Below are positions 44,736 through 53,494 of a DNA stretch of 64,000 nucleotides, piece by piece; within the stretch, counting starts at the first letter, position 1; each line of letters opens with the position of its first letter. The position numbers and the translations under genes were made by a program. The notes under the pieces were generated by a model. It made no database searches. It was not told where the DNA came from and saw nothing but the letters and a program-made list of their open reading frames with translations. The stretch comes from Anaerohalosphaera lusitana (GTDB lineage: Bacteria; Planctomycetota; Phycisphaerae; Sedimentisphaerales; Anaerohalosphaeraceae): assembly GCF_002007645.1 (NCBI RefSeq), contig NZ_CP019791.1, positions 1,550,001 to 1,614,000 of the forward strand, read 5' to 3'.

Positions 44736-44858
44736 TCACAACGGCATGGTAGTCGCCTTATGCCGAACAGGGATCGAGGGCGCCCGCCACGAGCACCGGC
44801 AGACCGCACCTCACCCGTACTCCAGTTCGAAATCAATTATAAACAAATATTGATCCAT
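44736..44858 (-). CDS. Short selenopeptide/leader with in-frame UGA (Sec16)
   Basis: 40 codons from ATG 44858. The UGA (44813-44811) is in the same context as in the three large selenoproteins: L-E-Y-G-U-G-A-V-C-R-C, then S-W-R-A-P. The SECIS hairpin follows at the same distance. The peptide ends at a second UGA (44738-44736) with no hairpin. No strong RBS is visible before the ATG. The frame stays open upstream to about 44936, so a longer form with a GTG start is possible. There is no signal peptide. It is separated from the methyltransferase-selD operon by a terminator, so a role as a selenium-sensing leader is inferred. A small redox peptide or a relic of a larger gene is the alternative. 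Confidence 0.7.
44780..44810 (-). promoter_or_regulatory. Bacterial SECIS element (copy 4)
   Basis: GUGCUC pairs with GGGCGC (two G-U pairs) around GUGGC (44790-44786), 14 nt after the UGA. The loop-spanning sequence CGUGGCG (44791-44785) is exactly complementary to CGCCACG at 44708-44702 on the same transcript. Confidence 0.8.
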
Positions 44859-44942
44859 TAAGACACTTGTCCATCTGAAACTAACCGTCTGCACTGATAG
44901 ACACCGCAAACGCGCCAGCGTTACAAAAAATCTAGCAAAAAC

Positions 44943-44971
44943 AGTCTAACCCGCACAAATTCGCTTCGCAA
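44943..44971 (-). promoter_or_regulatory. Candidate promoter of selenopeptide and selD operon
   Basis: On the minus strand TTGCGA, 17-nt spacer, TAGACT. It lies inside inverted repeats (44937-44945 with 44979-44987, and 44952-44959 with 44985-44992). It is moderately convincing. Confidence 0.45.
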
Positions 44972-45006
44972 GCCAAAAACTGTTTTTGTGCGTCCTCTTA
45001 AACCTG

Positions 45007-45034
45007 TTGATTTTCCCGGCCGAATCCGTAAAAT
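45007..45034 (+). promoter_or_regulatory. Promoter of selAB
   Basis: TTGATT, 16-nt spacer, TAAAAT about 50 nt before the selA start, divergent from the selenopeptide gene. Confidence 0.65.
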
Positions 45035-45082
45035 AGCACTCGTTCCGACTCATAAGCCGACTTTTACGTGCGAGAACTGCCC

Positions 45083-46492
45083 ATGTCAAATACAGACAAA
45101 CAAACGCTCCTGCGAAATATCCCCTCCGTCAGCGCCGTCCTCGAACAGCTAAAGCACCAGATCGACACCCAGCCGACCCTGCTCCACTCCGACATCACCC
45201 GCGCCTGCCTCGACGACCTCCGCAGTCGGATCCTCGCAGGCAACGGCTTCGAACCGCCTGCCGATCTGCCGCAATATGTGCTCGATCAGGTAACCGACCG
45301 CATCACCCAGCTTAACGGCATATATCACGCCCGCGTCGTCAACGCCGCAGGCATCGTCCTCCACACGGGCCTCGGCAGGGCGGTCGTCCCCAAACCCGCA
45401 CTCGACCACCTCACCTCCGACCTCGCCGGCTACTCGCTCCTTCAGCTCTCAACCGACACCGGCAAACGCTCCCGTCGTGACGCACGTATCGAACAGCTCC
45501 TGCAAACCCTCACTGGCGCTCCCGCCGCAACCGTCGTCAACAACAACGCCGCCGCAACCTCAATCGTCCTCAACACCATCGCCAAAGATAAAGAAGTCAT
45601 TGTCTCCCGAGGCCAGCTCGTCGAGATCGGCGGCTCGTTCCGCCTTCCGGATGTGATGGCCTTCAGCGGCGCAAAGCTCGTCGAGGTCGGCACCACCAAC
45701 AAAACCCACCCCCGCGACTACCTCAGCGCCATCACCGAAAACACCGCCGCCATCCTCCGCGTCCACCCCAGCAATTACAAGGTCCAGGGCTTCAGCTCCG
45801 AGGTCCCCCTCGACGAGCTCGTCGACATCGCCCACTGCAACGATCTGCTCATGTTCGACGACGTAGGCGCAGGCTCACTCTTAGACTTCACCCGCTACGG
45901 CTTTGACCACGAACCTACGCTCGTCGAATCCGTCAACGCCGGAGCAGACGTCATTACCTCGTCAGGCGACAAGCTCATCGGCGCCTCCCAGGCAGGCATC
46001 ATCCTCGGCAAACCCGACATCATCACCGCCATCCGCAAAAACCAGTTCGCCCGCATCCTCCGCGTCGACAAAATGACCCTCACTGTCCTCGAACAGACCC
46101 TCAAGCTCTTCCTCGACCAGGAAAATGCTCTCAAAACCGTCCCCACCCTCCGCATGATGCTCCGCAAACCCGATTCCATCCGTCGCCAGGCAAACCGCAT
46201 AAAACGCAAGCTCGCCGCTGCCTGCCCCAACGCACAGCTTGCCATCACAAAGGGCCACTCCCAGCCCGGCTCAGGCTCGCTGCCCGCCCAGTCCATGCCC
46301 ACCAGCCTCGTAACCGTTACCGCACCCAACTACAGCGCCGACCAGCTCGCACGCAAACTCCGCAAATACAAAACACCCGTCTTCGTCCGCATCCAGAACG
46401 AACAGGTCCTCATCGACCCCCGAACTCTCCTCGACGGTGACGAAAAAACGTTAATACAAGCCCTAACCTGGGCCCTGAGTACGAAAGAATAA
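45083..46492 (+). CDS. selA: L-seryl-tRNA(Sec) selenium transferase
   Basis: 469 residues from ATG 45083; GTG 45068 is an alternative. It has the SelA N-terminal domain (LLRNIPSVSAVLEQ) and the core INAAG-type motif VVNAAGIVLHTGLGRAVV. The PLP lysine is in TSSGDKLIGASQAGII, with GAGSLLDF before it. It converts serine on tRNA-Sec to selenocysteine using selenophosphate. The stop is 2 nt before the selB start, so the two are one operon. Codon use is strongly C-ending here, unlike the accessory region after 53 kb. Confidence 0.97.
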   Translation: MSNTDKQTLLRNIPSVSAVLEQLKHQIDTQPTLLHSDITRACLDDLRSRILAGNGFEPPADLPQYVLDQVTDRITQLNGIYHARVVNAAGIVLHTGLGRAVVPKPALDHLTSDLAGYSLLQLSTDTGKRSRRDARIEQLLQTLTGAPAATVVNNNAAATSIVLNTIAKDKEVIVSRGQLVEIGGSFRLPDVMAFSGAKLVEVGTTNKTHPRDYLSAITENTAAILRVHPSNYKVQGFSSEVPLDELVDIAHCNDLLMFDDVGAGSLLDFTRYGFDHEPTLVESVNAGADVITSSGDKLIGASQAGIILGKPDIITAIRKNQFARILRVDKMTLTVLEQTLKLFLDQENALKTVPTLRMMLRKPDSIRRQANRIKRKLAAACPNAQLAITKGHSQPGSGSLPAQSMPTSLVTVTAPNYSADQLARKLRKYKTPVFVRIQNEQVLIDPRTLLDGDEKTLIQALTWALSTKE

Positions 46493-46494
46493 AA

Positions 46495-48408
46495 ATGTCA
46501 TCCAGCCAGATAAACATAACTCTCGGCACCGCCGGCCACATCGACCACGGCAAGACCGCACTTATCAAACTCCTCACAGGCTGCGAAACCGACCGCCTCA
46601 AAGCCGAAAAGGATCGCGGAATGTCCATAGAACTCGGCTTCGCTCCCTGCACCATCTCCGACCTCGAAGTCGGCATCGTCGACGTACCGGGCCACGAAAA
46701 CTTCATCAAAACAATGGTCGCAGGCGCCACCGGCATCGACGCGGTCATTTTCGTCATCGCAGCCGATGACGGCGTCATGCCCCAGACCCGCGAACACCTC
46801 GACATCCTCACCATCCTCGGCGTCTCCCACGGCATCATCGCCCTCACCAAGGTCGACACCGTCGACGACGAACTCCGCGACCTCGTCGCTGACGACGTCC
46901 GCAATTTCATCACCGGCACCTTCCTCGAAAACGCTCCCATCCTCCCTGTCTCCTCCATTACCGGCCAGGGCTTTGATGCTTTTTACGGATCCCTCCGCGA
47001 AATGGTCTCCCGCGTCACCCCCAAACCCTCCGACGGCATCTTCCGCGTACCCGTCGAAAACGTCTTCTCCGTCAAGGGCTACGGCTCTGTCATTACCGGC
47101 ATTCCCGTCGCGGGCTCCGCCTCTATCGGCGACGAACTCATCATCCTCCCGCAAGACGAAACAGGCCGCATCAAAGCCGCCCAGGTCTACTCCAAACCCG
47201 CCCAAAAGGCACAGACGGGCCAGTGCGCCGCGATTAACGTTCCGCAGTGGGACTACAAAGCCATATCACGAGGCGACGTCGCCACTGTTCCCGGCTATTT
47301 CGAACCCGCCCACTTCTATCTCGCAAAAATGTCCCTCATCCCCCATGTAGGCCACAAACTCAAGACCGGCTCACAGCTCAAGCTCCACACCGGCACCAGT
47401 GAACACACCGCAAAAATATACCTCATGGAAGACAACACCCTCCAGCCCGGTACTGAAACCCTCGTCCAGTTCCGCCTCGACACACCTCTCGTCGCAGGCC
47501 CCCGCGATCCCTTCATCGTCCGCTCGCTCACTCCGCCCCGGACCATCGGAGGCGGCACCATCCTAAAACCCCTCACCCGCAGACTCAAACGCAGCAAACC
47601 CGCCGTCCTCGAAAATGCCCGCTCACTCGCCCGCGCGATCGAAAACGACAAAACTTTCGTCTTCTATACCGTAAATGATTCGCCGAACCACACCGCGACC
47701 ACCGAGGACATCGCCCGCACAGTCAAGCTCCGGCCCCAAACCGTCACCGCCATCACCGACCATCTCGTCTCCACAGGCGACCTCATCCGTACCGCCGACA
47801 ACACATACATGGCCGCCGAAACCGAATCCATCTTGCGAAGCAACCTCCTCGATACGCTGAAAACCTATCACGCCGAAAACCCCCAAAGTCCCGGCATGAC
47901 GTTCGACGACCTCCGCAACGCCGTCGACCTCGACCCCTCACTATTCAAATTCATGATCAGCAGGCTGACAGACGCAGGCAGGATCGAACATCGCAAAGGC
48001 AGGGCGGCCCTGTCCACGCATAAGGTGCAATTTGACACCGCCCAGGCCGATCTTATGAACACCATCGAAACCATCTTTCTAGATCGCCTCTTCAACCCGC
48101 CCGGCACAGACGAACTCCTCCGCACAACAAAAGCCAACACCCGCGACCTCACCCAGGCCCTCAACACCCTCGCCCAGCACAAAAAGCTCGTCCGCATAGA
48201 CTCGAAGATCACCTTTCACACCGCTGCCGTTGAAAAGGCAAAAGAACTCCTCATCGCGGACCTCCAGGAAAACGGCCGATTCGAAAGCGTCCGCTTCAAG
48301 TACCTCCTCGACACCTCGCGCAAATACGCTCTGCCCCTGCTCGACTTCTTCGACGACATAGGCCTGACCCGCCGCGACGGCAACACCCGCTACCTCAAAA
48401 ATGGCTGA
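46495..48408 (+). CDS. selB: Selenocysteine-specific elongation factor
   Basis: 637 residues. The G domain has GTAGHIDHGKT, DRGMSIELGF, DVPGHENF and LTKVD. EF-Tu-like domains 2 and 3 follow, then C-terminal winged-helix domains (about residues 380-637) that bind the SECIS hairpin. It brings Sec-tRNA to UGA codons next to a SECIS. Its natural targets would be the four UGA/hairpin sites in this window. It is co-transcribed with selA. Confidence 0.97.
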   Translation: MSSSQINITLGTAGHIDHGKTALIKLLTGCETDRLKAEKDRGMSIELGFAPCTISDLEVGIVDVPGHENFIKTMVAGATGIDAVIFVIAADDGVMPQTREHLDILTILGVSHGIIALTKVDTVDDELRDLVADDVRNFITGTFLENAPILPVSSITGQGFDAFYGSLREMVSRVTPKPSDGIFRVPVENVFSVKGYGSVITGIPVAGSASIGDELIILPQDETGRIKAAQVYSKPAQKAQTGQCAAINVPQWDYKAISRGDVATVPGYFEPAHFYLAKMSLIPHVGHKLKTGSQLKLHTGTSEHTAKIYLMEDNTLQPGTETLVQFRLDTPLVAGPRDPFIVRSLTPPRTIGGGTILKPLTRRLKRSKPAVLENARSLARAIENDKTFVFYTVNDSPNHTATTEDIARTVKLRPQTVTAITDHLVSTGDLIRTADNTYMAAETESILRSNLLDTLKTYHAENPQSPGMTFDDLRNAVDLDPSLFKFMISRLTDAGRIEHRKGRAALSTHKVQFDTAQADLMNTIETIFLDRLFNPPGTDELLRTTKANTRDLTQALNTLAQHKKLVRIDSKITFHTAAVEKAKELLIADLQENGRFESVRFKYLLDTSRKYALPLLDFFDDIGLTRRDGNTRYLKNG

Positions 48409-48462
48409 ATGACTTCCTCTACATGATCATGCTGGGTGATTCTACGAGATCATAGATCAAAC

Positions 48463-48491
48463 TTGAGTTCGCTAGGTATCTATGGTACAAT
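48463..48491 (+). promoter_or_regulatory. Promoter of Hcp-like gene
   Basis: TTGAGT, 17-nt spacer, TACAAT, about 65 nt upstream of the start. Confidence 0.65.
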
Positions 48492-48557
48492 TAGGAATAA
48501 AAGGCGAGGAGCCTTATGAAAACAGAAATTTCATTTAGCTTTTAGGAGGTAGAGAAA

Positions 48558-49178
48558 ATGAAAAGAACCGCACTCACCCTGATCGTTGCCCTGTTACTTT
48601 GTACATCCACATCCTTCGCTGCACTGAATGCCTACCTGCGAGCCACCGGCGAAACACAGGGAAATATTGCAGGCTCGGTAACAGAGCCCGGGCTCGAAGG
48701 CTCAATCGCAGTCATAGGCTCCATCCATGAAGTCGTGAGCCCGCGCGATGCAGCAAGCGGCCTGCCGACAGGCAAACGCCAGCACAAACCCTTCAAAATC
48801 ACCAAAACGGTCGATAAAGCCAGCCCGCTGCTTGCCAATTCTCTCACCAGCGGCGAGCATTTCACCCAGTTCGAACTGCAATACTGGCAGCCCGCCCCGG
48901 ACGGAACCCAGATACTGGCCTACACTATAAGATTGCACAATGCTCAGGTTTGCGGCATAAAGCAGCAAATCAGCGATACTTTCACCGAGCAGGTATCTCT
49001 GACTTATGACAGCATCGAATGGATATGGGAACCCGAAGCCATCGCAGCTCAGGACGATTGGGACTATCAGTCGAGCGATATAAGGCTTACCGACCTCAGC
49101 GGTGACGGCATCGTCGACATAATCGACCTGGCGATCCTCGCAAGCGATTGGCTCGAAAGAACAGAACCCGCTCAATAA
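48558..49178 (+). CDS. Exported Hcp-like protein with dockerin-like C-terminus
   Basis: 206 residues; ATG 48558 behind AGGAGGT. A Sec signal peptide (to about residue 21) precedes a domain of about 135 residues with features of the Hcp (type VI secretion tube) family: G-S-I-A-V-I-G-S-I-H-E-V, H-K-P-F-K-I-T-K-T-V-D-K-A-S-P-L-L and the ending E-Q-V-S-L-T-Y-D-S-I-E-W-I-W. The last 30 residues are a dockerin-like repeat (DLSGDGIVDIIDLAILASDW). Hcp is normally cytosolic and lacks both parts, so this version acts outside the cell. It has its own promoter. Confidence 0.8.
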   Translation: MKRTALTLIVALLLCTSTSFAALNAYLRATGETQGNIAGSVTEPGLEGSIAVIGSIHEVVSPRDAASGLPTGKRQHKPFKITKTVDKASPLLANSLTSGEHFTQFELQYWQPAPDGTQILAYTIRLHNAQVCGIKQQISDTFTEQVSLTYDSIEWIWEPEAIAAQDDWDYQSSDIRLTDLSGDGIVDIIDLAILASDWLERTEPAQ

Positions 49179-49397
49179 TACAAACTCCGTTGGTCTACAC
49201 AACTTCAAACCTTGGTATGTAAACAAACCGCACAATCCTGCGCACCGCTTATTTTGCGCGCAAACCTAAGGAATTTCCCGATACCATATAAGGTTGCATT
49301 TTCCCAACCTGAGCCCTTAAAGTAAGATATGTACCACGCTGACCCATTATGATTCGCTGAAAAAGTTATTGTCTCTGAAATAACAGGGGTGATGCGT

Positions 49398-50714
49398 ATG
49401 GAAACACAAAAGAAGAACATTTTCGTACTCGGCATGGACGAAGAAAACGCCGAGAAACTCAACCAGGTGCCCGGCTCGGAAAACTTGATTTTTCACCAGC
49501 TCCTGTCCTATGACTACATCCATGACTTCGAACATACACCGATGGACGAGATCATGGAGTCCGCCAGACAGCAGCTAAAGGGTTTCGACGGCAGCATAGA
49601 TGGTATGCTCTGGCTCTTCGACTTCCCGGGCGTACTCATGGGTCCCATACTCTGCAAGGAATTCGGCATACAAACTGCCGAACCCCTAAGCGTCTTCAAG
49701 GCCGAGAACAAATACCTCAGCCGGGTCGAACAGCAGAAGGTGATTCCAGAATGCACCCCGAAATTCTTTGGCTTCAACCCCGGCGACCCAGAAAGCATAA
49801 AAAAGATCGACCTTGAATACCCCTTCTGGATTAAACCCGCAATATCGTTCTCCGGACATCTGGGTTTCGAGATAAAGTCGGACCAGGATCTAGGCCATGC
49901 AGTCGATCAGATACAGCACCGCAAGGATCTTTTCGCCGACCCATATTTCACGCTCGAAAAACAGATCGAGATGTCTGAAGACATGCACCACGCAAGCGAA
50001 AAGATTTTCGTCGCAGAACAGATAATCTCAGGCAAACAATGCACCTTGGAAGGCTACATCTACAACGGCGAATTCGACTTCCACGGCCTCATAGACTCCT
50101 TCAGATATCCCAATCGAATGTCCTTCTCCCGCTACCAGTACCCCTCCAAAATCCCGCAGCGGGTTCAGAAACAAATGCACGAGAAAGCAGAAAAGATACT
50201 TCGCCGGATGGGTTATGAAAACGCATCCTTCAACATAGAATTCTTCTGGGACAGAAAGAACGAAGAACTCTGGCTGCTCGAAATAAACACCCGCATCTCG
50301 CAATCGCACTGCAATCTCTTTAAAATGGTCGACGGCGTACTCAGCCACAAGATCCCGATCGACCTCGCCCTGGGTCGCCGCCCCGAACTGCCTCACCGCA
50401 AGGGCGAATACAAACTCGCCGCCAAACTATTCCTCCGCAGTTTCATCGCCGGCAAGGTGACCCGATCACCAAGCAAAGAACAGATCAGAGAGATCGAAAA
50501 AGAATTCGACGCCGAGATAACCCACACCGTCACCGAAGGCATGCAGCTCGAAGACCTCAAATGGCAGGACAGTTATAGTTACGTCCTGACGATCTTATAT
50601 CTCGGCGCTCAGTCACAGAAGGAACTGCTCGACAAATTCGACATCATCGCAAACAAGCTTGACATCGAAGTAGAAGGCAAGAAAATTCGTTCAAAACAAG
50701 GGAGGCGAATGTGA
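49398..50714 (+). CDS. ATP-grasp family ligase
   Basis: 438 residues from ATG 49398 with GGGG upstream. The ATP-grasp fold is seen in K-A-E-N-K-Y-L-S-R, FWIKPAISFSGHLGFEIKS, an adenine-binding stretch FVAEQIISGKQCTLEGYIYNG and the metal site WLLEINTRIS. Such enzymes join a carboxylate to an amine or thiol using ATP. The substrate cannot be told from sequence. Its end overlaps the start of the S15/CocE-type hydrolase gene by 4 nt, so the two work together, perhaps making and trimming a peptide or amide. Confidence 0.82.
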   Translation: METQKKNIFVLGMDEENAEKLNQVPGSENLIFHQLLSYDYIHDFEHTPMDEIMESARQQLKGFDGSIDGMLWLFDFPGVLMGPILCKEFGIQTAEPLSVFKAENKYLSRVEQQKVIPECTPKFFGFNPGDPESIKKIDLEYPFWIKPAISFSGHLGFEIKSDQDLGHAVDQIQHRKDLFADPYFTLEKQIEMSEDMHHASEKIFVAEQIISGKQCTLEGYIYNGEFDFHGLIDSFRYPNRMSFSRYQYPSKIPQRVQKQMHEKAEKILRRMGYENASFNIEFFWDRKNEELWLLEINTRISQSHCNLFKMVDGVLSHKIPIDLALGRRPELPHRKGEYKLAAKLFLRSFIAGKVTRSPSKEQIREIEKEFDAEITHTVTEGMQLEDLKWQDSYSYVLTILYLGAQSQKELLDKFDIIANKLDIEVEGKKIRSKQGRRM

Positions 50715-52726
50715 AACGCATCACCGATTTTCCCGAAAAAGTAAAACATATCGAAAACACATTCATAACCATGCGAGATGGATGCAAACTAGCCGCCCGC
50801 ATCTGGATGCCGGAATCCGCCGACGAACAACCCGTCCCCGCAGTACTCGAATATCTGCCTTACCGCAAACGCGACGGCACCAGAAACCGCGACGACCAGG
50901 TACAGACCTACTTCGCAGGCCACGGCTACGCCGGCGTCCGCGTCGACATGCGCGGCAGCGGCGATTCCGAAGGCATCCTCGAAGACGAATACCTCGAACT
51001 CGAACAGCGGGACTGCCTCGACGTTCTTGAATGGCTCGAAAAGCAGCCTTGGTGCACCGGCGACGTCGGCATGATCGGCATTTCGTGGGGCGGTTTCAAC
51101 GGTCTCCAGGTAGCAGCACTCCGGCCCCCCCAGCTCAAGACCATCATCACCGTCTGCAGCACCGACGACCGCTACGCGGACGACGTACACTACATGGGTG
51201 GATGTCTGCTAGGCGACAACCTGTCCTGGGCGTCCACCATGTTCGCCTACAATTCGTGCCCACCGGACCCGGAGATCGTCGGCGACAAATGGCGCCAGAT
51301 GTGGCTCGACAGACTCGAGCACAGCGGTCTCTGGCTCAAGAAATGGCTCCACCACCAGCACCGCGACGCCTACTGGAAACACGGGTCCATATGCGAAGAT
51401 TTCTCAACCGTACAAATACCCGTACTAGCCGCCAGCGGTTGGGCTGACGGTTACACAAACTCTGTCTTCCGCCTTGTTGAAAACCTCCAGGGCCCGGTAA
51501 AAGGCCTCGTAGGACCCTGGTCGCACAAATACCCCCACGAAGGCAAACCCGGCCCCGCGATAGGTTTCCTGCAGGAGTGCGTAAAATGGTGGGACAAATG
51601 GCTCAAGGGTAAAGACAACGACATCATGGAAGGTCCCGCGCTGATCGCGTGGATGCAGGACAGCGTACCGCCATTCACCAAATACGAATACCGCCCAGGC
51701 AGATGGGTAGGCGAGGACACCTGGCCCAGCGACAACGTCAAGTATCGAGATTACAAAATAGCTCCCCACGCTCTGACCGAAAGCGGCGAACCCGAGGTCA
51801 AGCCGTTCCCCATACAGTCCCCGCTCACCGTCGGTCTGTTCGCCGGCAAATGGTGCAGCTATCACGCTGGCCCGGACCTGCCCCACGATCAGCGGCAGGA
51901 GGACGGCGGAGCACTTGTCTTCGAAACTGAGGCACTTGACGAACAGGTCGAGATATTCGGTGCCCCCGTCGCCGATCTCGTACTGACCTCTGACAAACCC
52001 GTCGCCATGGTCGCATGCAGACTCTCTGATGTCGCCCCTGACGGCAAGACGACACGAATCACCTATGGCATCTTGAATCTGACGCATCGCGAAAGCCACG
52101 AAAAACCCGAAAAGCTCCTACCCGGCCAAAAGTACCGCGTGCAGGTCCAGCTAAACGATATCGCCCAGATATTTCCCGCTGGCCATAAGATAAGGCTCTC
52201 CATATCGAGTTCCTACTGGCCTCTCGCCTGGCCCAGCCCCGAACCTGCCATGCTCAACATTTACAGCGGTGAAAGTGAGTTCAAGTTACCCACCCGTAAA
52301 CGCCGCGACATAGATCAGAAGATTCATTTTGATCGCCCCGAGGCCGGTCCGCCCACCAATAAGGAAGTCATCGAGGGCGAACACCACGTCTGGAACGTAA
52401 TACGCAATCTCGCCACCGACGAGTCGGTTCTGGAAGTCGTAAAGGACCTCGGCAAGTTCAGGATCAAGGACATCGACACCGAGATGGGCTGCTCAACTTA
52501 TGAGTGGTACCGCAATCAAAACGACGATTACAACAGCGCCCAGGGCGAAACCCTATGGGAAAGGAGCTTCAAAAGAGGTGACTGGGACGCCGGCACCATC
52601 ACCAAAACCCGTCTGAGCTGCGACGAAAGATTCTTCTATGTACACGCACAACTAGACGCCTACGAGGGCCCGAACCGCGTTTTCAGCAAAGACTGGAACG
52701 AGAAGATTCCCCGCAGGCTCGTTTAA
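50711..52726 (+). CDS. CocE/NonD family hydrolase (X-Pro dipeptidyl-peptidase-like, S15)
   Basis: 671 residues; GTG 50711 within the 4-nt overlap. The alpha/beta-hydrolase domain has the oxyanion region LEYLPYRKRDGT, RVDMRGSGDSEG and the nucleophile elbow G-M-I-G-I-S-W-G-G-F-N-G. Asp and His of the triad are expected in SGWADGYTN and VGPWSHKYPH. The C-terminal jelly-roll (X-ProDP C-like) follows, with an unusual extension of about 130 residues. Relatives cleave amide or ester bonds in esters, beta-lactams or peptides. No signal peptide is visible, so it acts in the cytoplasm. Confidence 0.88.
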   Translation: MKRITDFPEKVKHIENTFITMRDGCKLAARIWMPESADEQPVPAVLEYLPYRKRDGTRNRDDQVQTYFAGHGYAGVRVDMRGSGDSEGILEDEYLELEQRDCLDVLEWLEKQPWCTGDVGMIGISWGGFNGLQVAALRPPQLKTIITVCSTDDRYADDVHYMGGCLLGDNLSWASTMFAYNSCPPDPEIVGDKWRQMWLDRLEHSGLWLKKWLHHQHRDAYWKHGSICEDFSTVQIPVLAASGWADGYTNSVFRLVENLQGPVKGLVGPWSHKYPHEGKPGPAIGFLQECVKWWDKWLKGKDNDIMEGPALIAWMQDSVPPFTKYEYRPGRWVGEDTWPSDNVKYRDYKIAPHALTESGEPEVKPFPIQSPLTVGLFAGKWCSYHAGPDLPHDQRQEDGGALVFETEALDEQVEIFGAPVADLVLTSDKPVAMVACRLSDVAPDGKTTRITYGILNLTHRESHEKPEKLLPGQKYRVQVQLNDIAQIFPAGHKIRLSISSSYWPLAWPSPEPAMLNIYSGESEFKLPTRKRRDIDQKIHFDRPEAGPPTNKEVIEGEHHVWNVIRNLATDESVLEVVKDLGKFRIKDIDTEMGCSTYEWYRNQNDDYNSAQGETLWERSFKRGDWDAGTITKTRLSCDERFFYVHAQLDAYEGPNRVFSKDWNEKIPRRLV

Positions 52727-52773
52727 GCTCAAGCGAACATTGTCGGCAACTTTAATGTGATTAACGTTCGGGC

Positions 52774-53205
52774 TTACCTCAGCGGTGTCGCCGGTTCTGA
52801 AATGGCTTCGAGTACCTCACCTGAGAATATGTCCTCGCCGCACTTGGCCGCAAGATCACCTAGCGAGAGAACGCCCACGAGTTTGTCGTTCTGATCGGAT
52901 ACCAGAAGACGACGGACCTGCTTTTCTTCCATCAGCTTGCCTGCCTCGTGTATGTCGTCACCTTCCGAGCAGAAGATCAGATTCGTGGTCATTACCTCGC
53001 TGACAGTTGTTTGCCCGGGTTGTTTGTCCTGCGCCAGGCCGCGTATCACAATGTCGCGGTCTGTTATAACCCCCACGATCTGGTCTGCTTTGCTGACAGG
53101 AAGAATTCCCACGTCCCGATAGCTCATGTGCTTCGCCGCTTCTGTAAGACTGGCGGTAGATTCAATCTTATCCAGAGCCTGTGTCATAATATCTTTTACC
53201 TGCAT
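52774..53205 (-). CDS. Tandem CBS domain protein
   Basis: 143 residues; start ATG 53205 behind GGGAG. Two CBS motifs are visible: M-T-Q-A-L-D...V-G-V-I-T-D-R-D-I-V-I-R-G and M-T-T-N-L...L-V-G-V-L-S-L-G-D-L. Such stand-alone CBS pairs bind adenine nucleotides and regulate partners; the partner is unknown. It is the last chromosomal gene before the integrated element. Confidence 0.9.
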   Translation of the reverse strand: MQVKDIMTQALDKIESTASLTEAAKHMSYRDVGILPVSKADQIVGVITDRDIVIRGLAQDKQPGQTTVSEVMTTNLIFCSEGDDIHEAGKLMEEKQVRRLLVSDQNDKLVGVLSLGDLAAKCGEDIFSGEVLEAISEPATPLR

Positions 53206-53354
53206 GATCTCCCTGCCTTTCTTTTTTCGAGTTGTTAGTAAATCTCAATCTGAAAATGCATTCTAAGAGAGTGCCGGCAAAACTTGTATAGCGGACTTCC
53301 TTAAACAGGGACGGTTTTATGCTTAACCAGGACGTGGTAAAGGATGAAATGAAA

Positions 53355-53376
53355 GCGGGTGGCGGGAATCGAACCC
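53355..53376 (-). other. tRNA 3' fragment, likely attachment site (left junction)
   Basis: The minus strand reads GGGTTCGATTCCCGCCACCCGC: T-loop, T-stem 3' side and the 3' acceptor strand of a tRNA (tRNA-Leu-like). The remainder of the T-stem and the 5' two thirds of the tRNA are missing. This is typical of the core copied when an element integrates in a tRNA 3' end. The integrase gene starts 118 nt away. Confidence 0.65.
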
Positions 53377-53494
53377 TATGAAAAATAGCTACTAGTGCTA
53401 TTTTAAAGTGAATCTTAGACAATTAGTTAGACATTAAAGCCAGCTTTTGCTATGCTTTCTGGGAGTAGAATTGACCCGAAAATGAGGCGAATTC

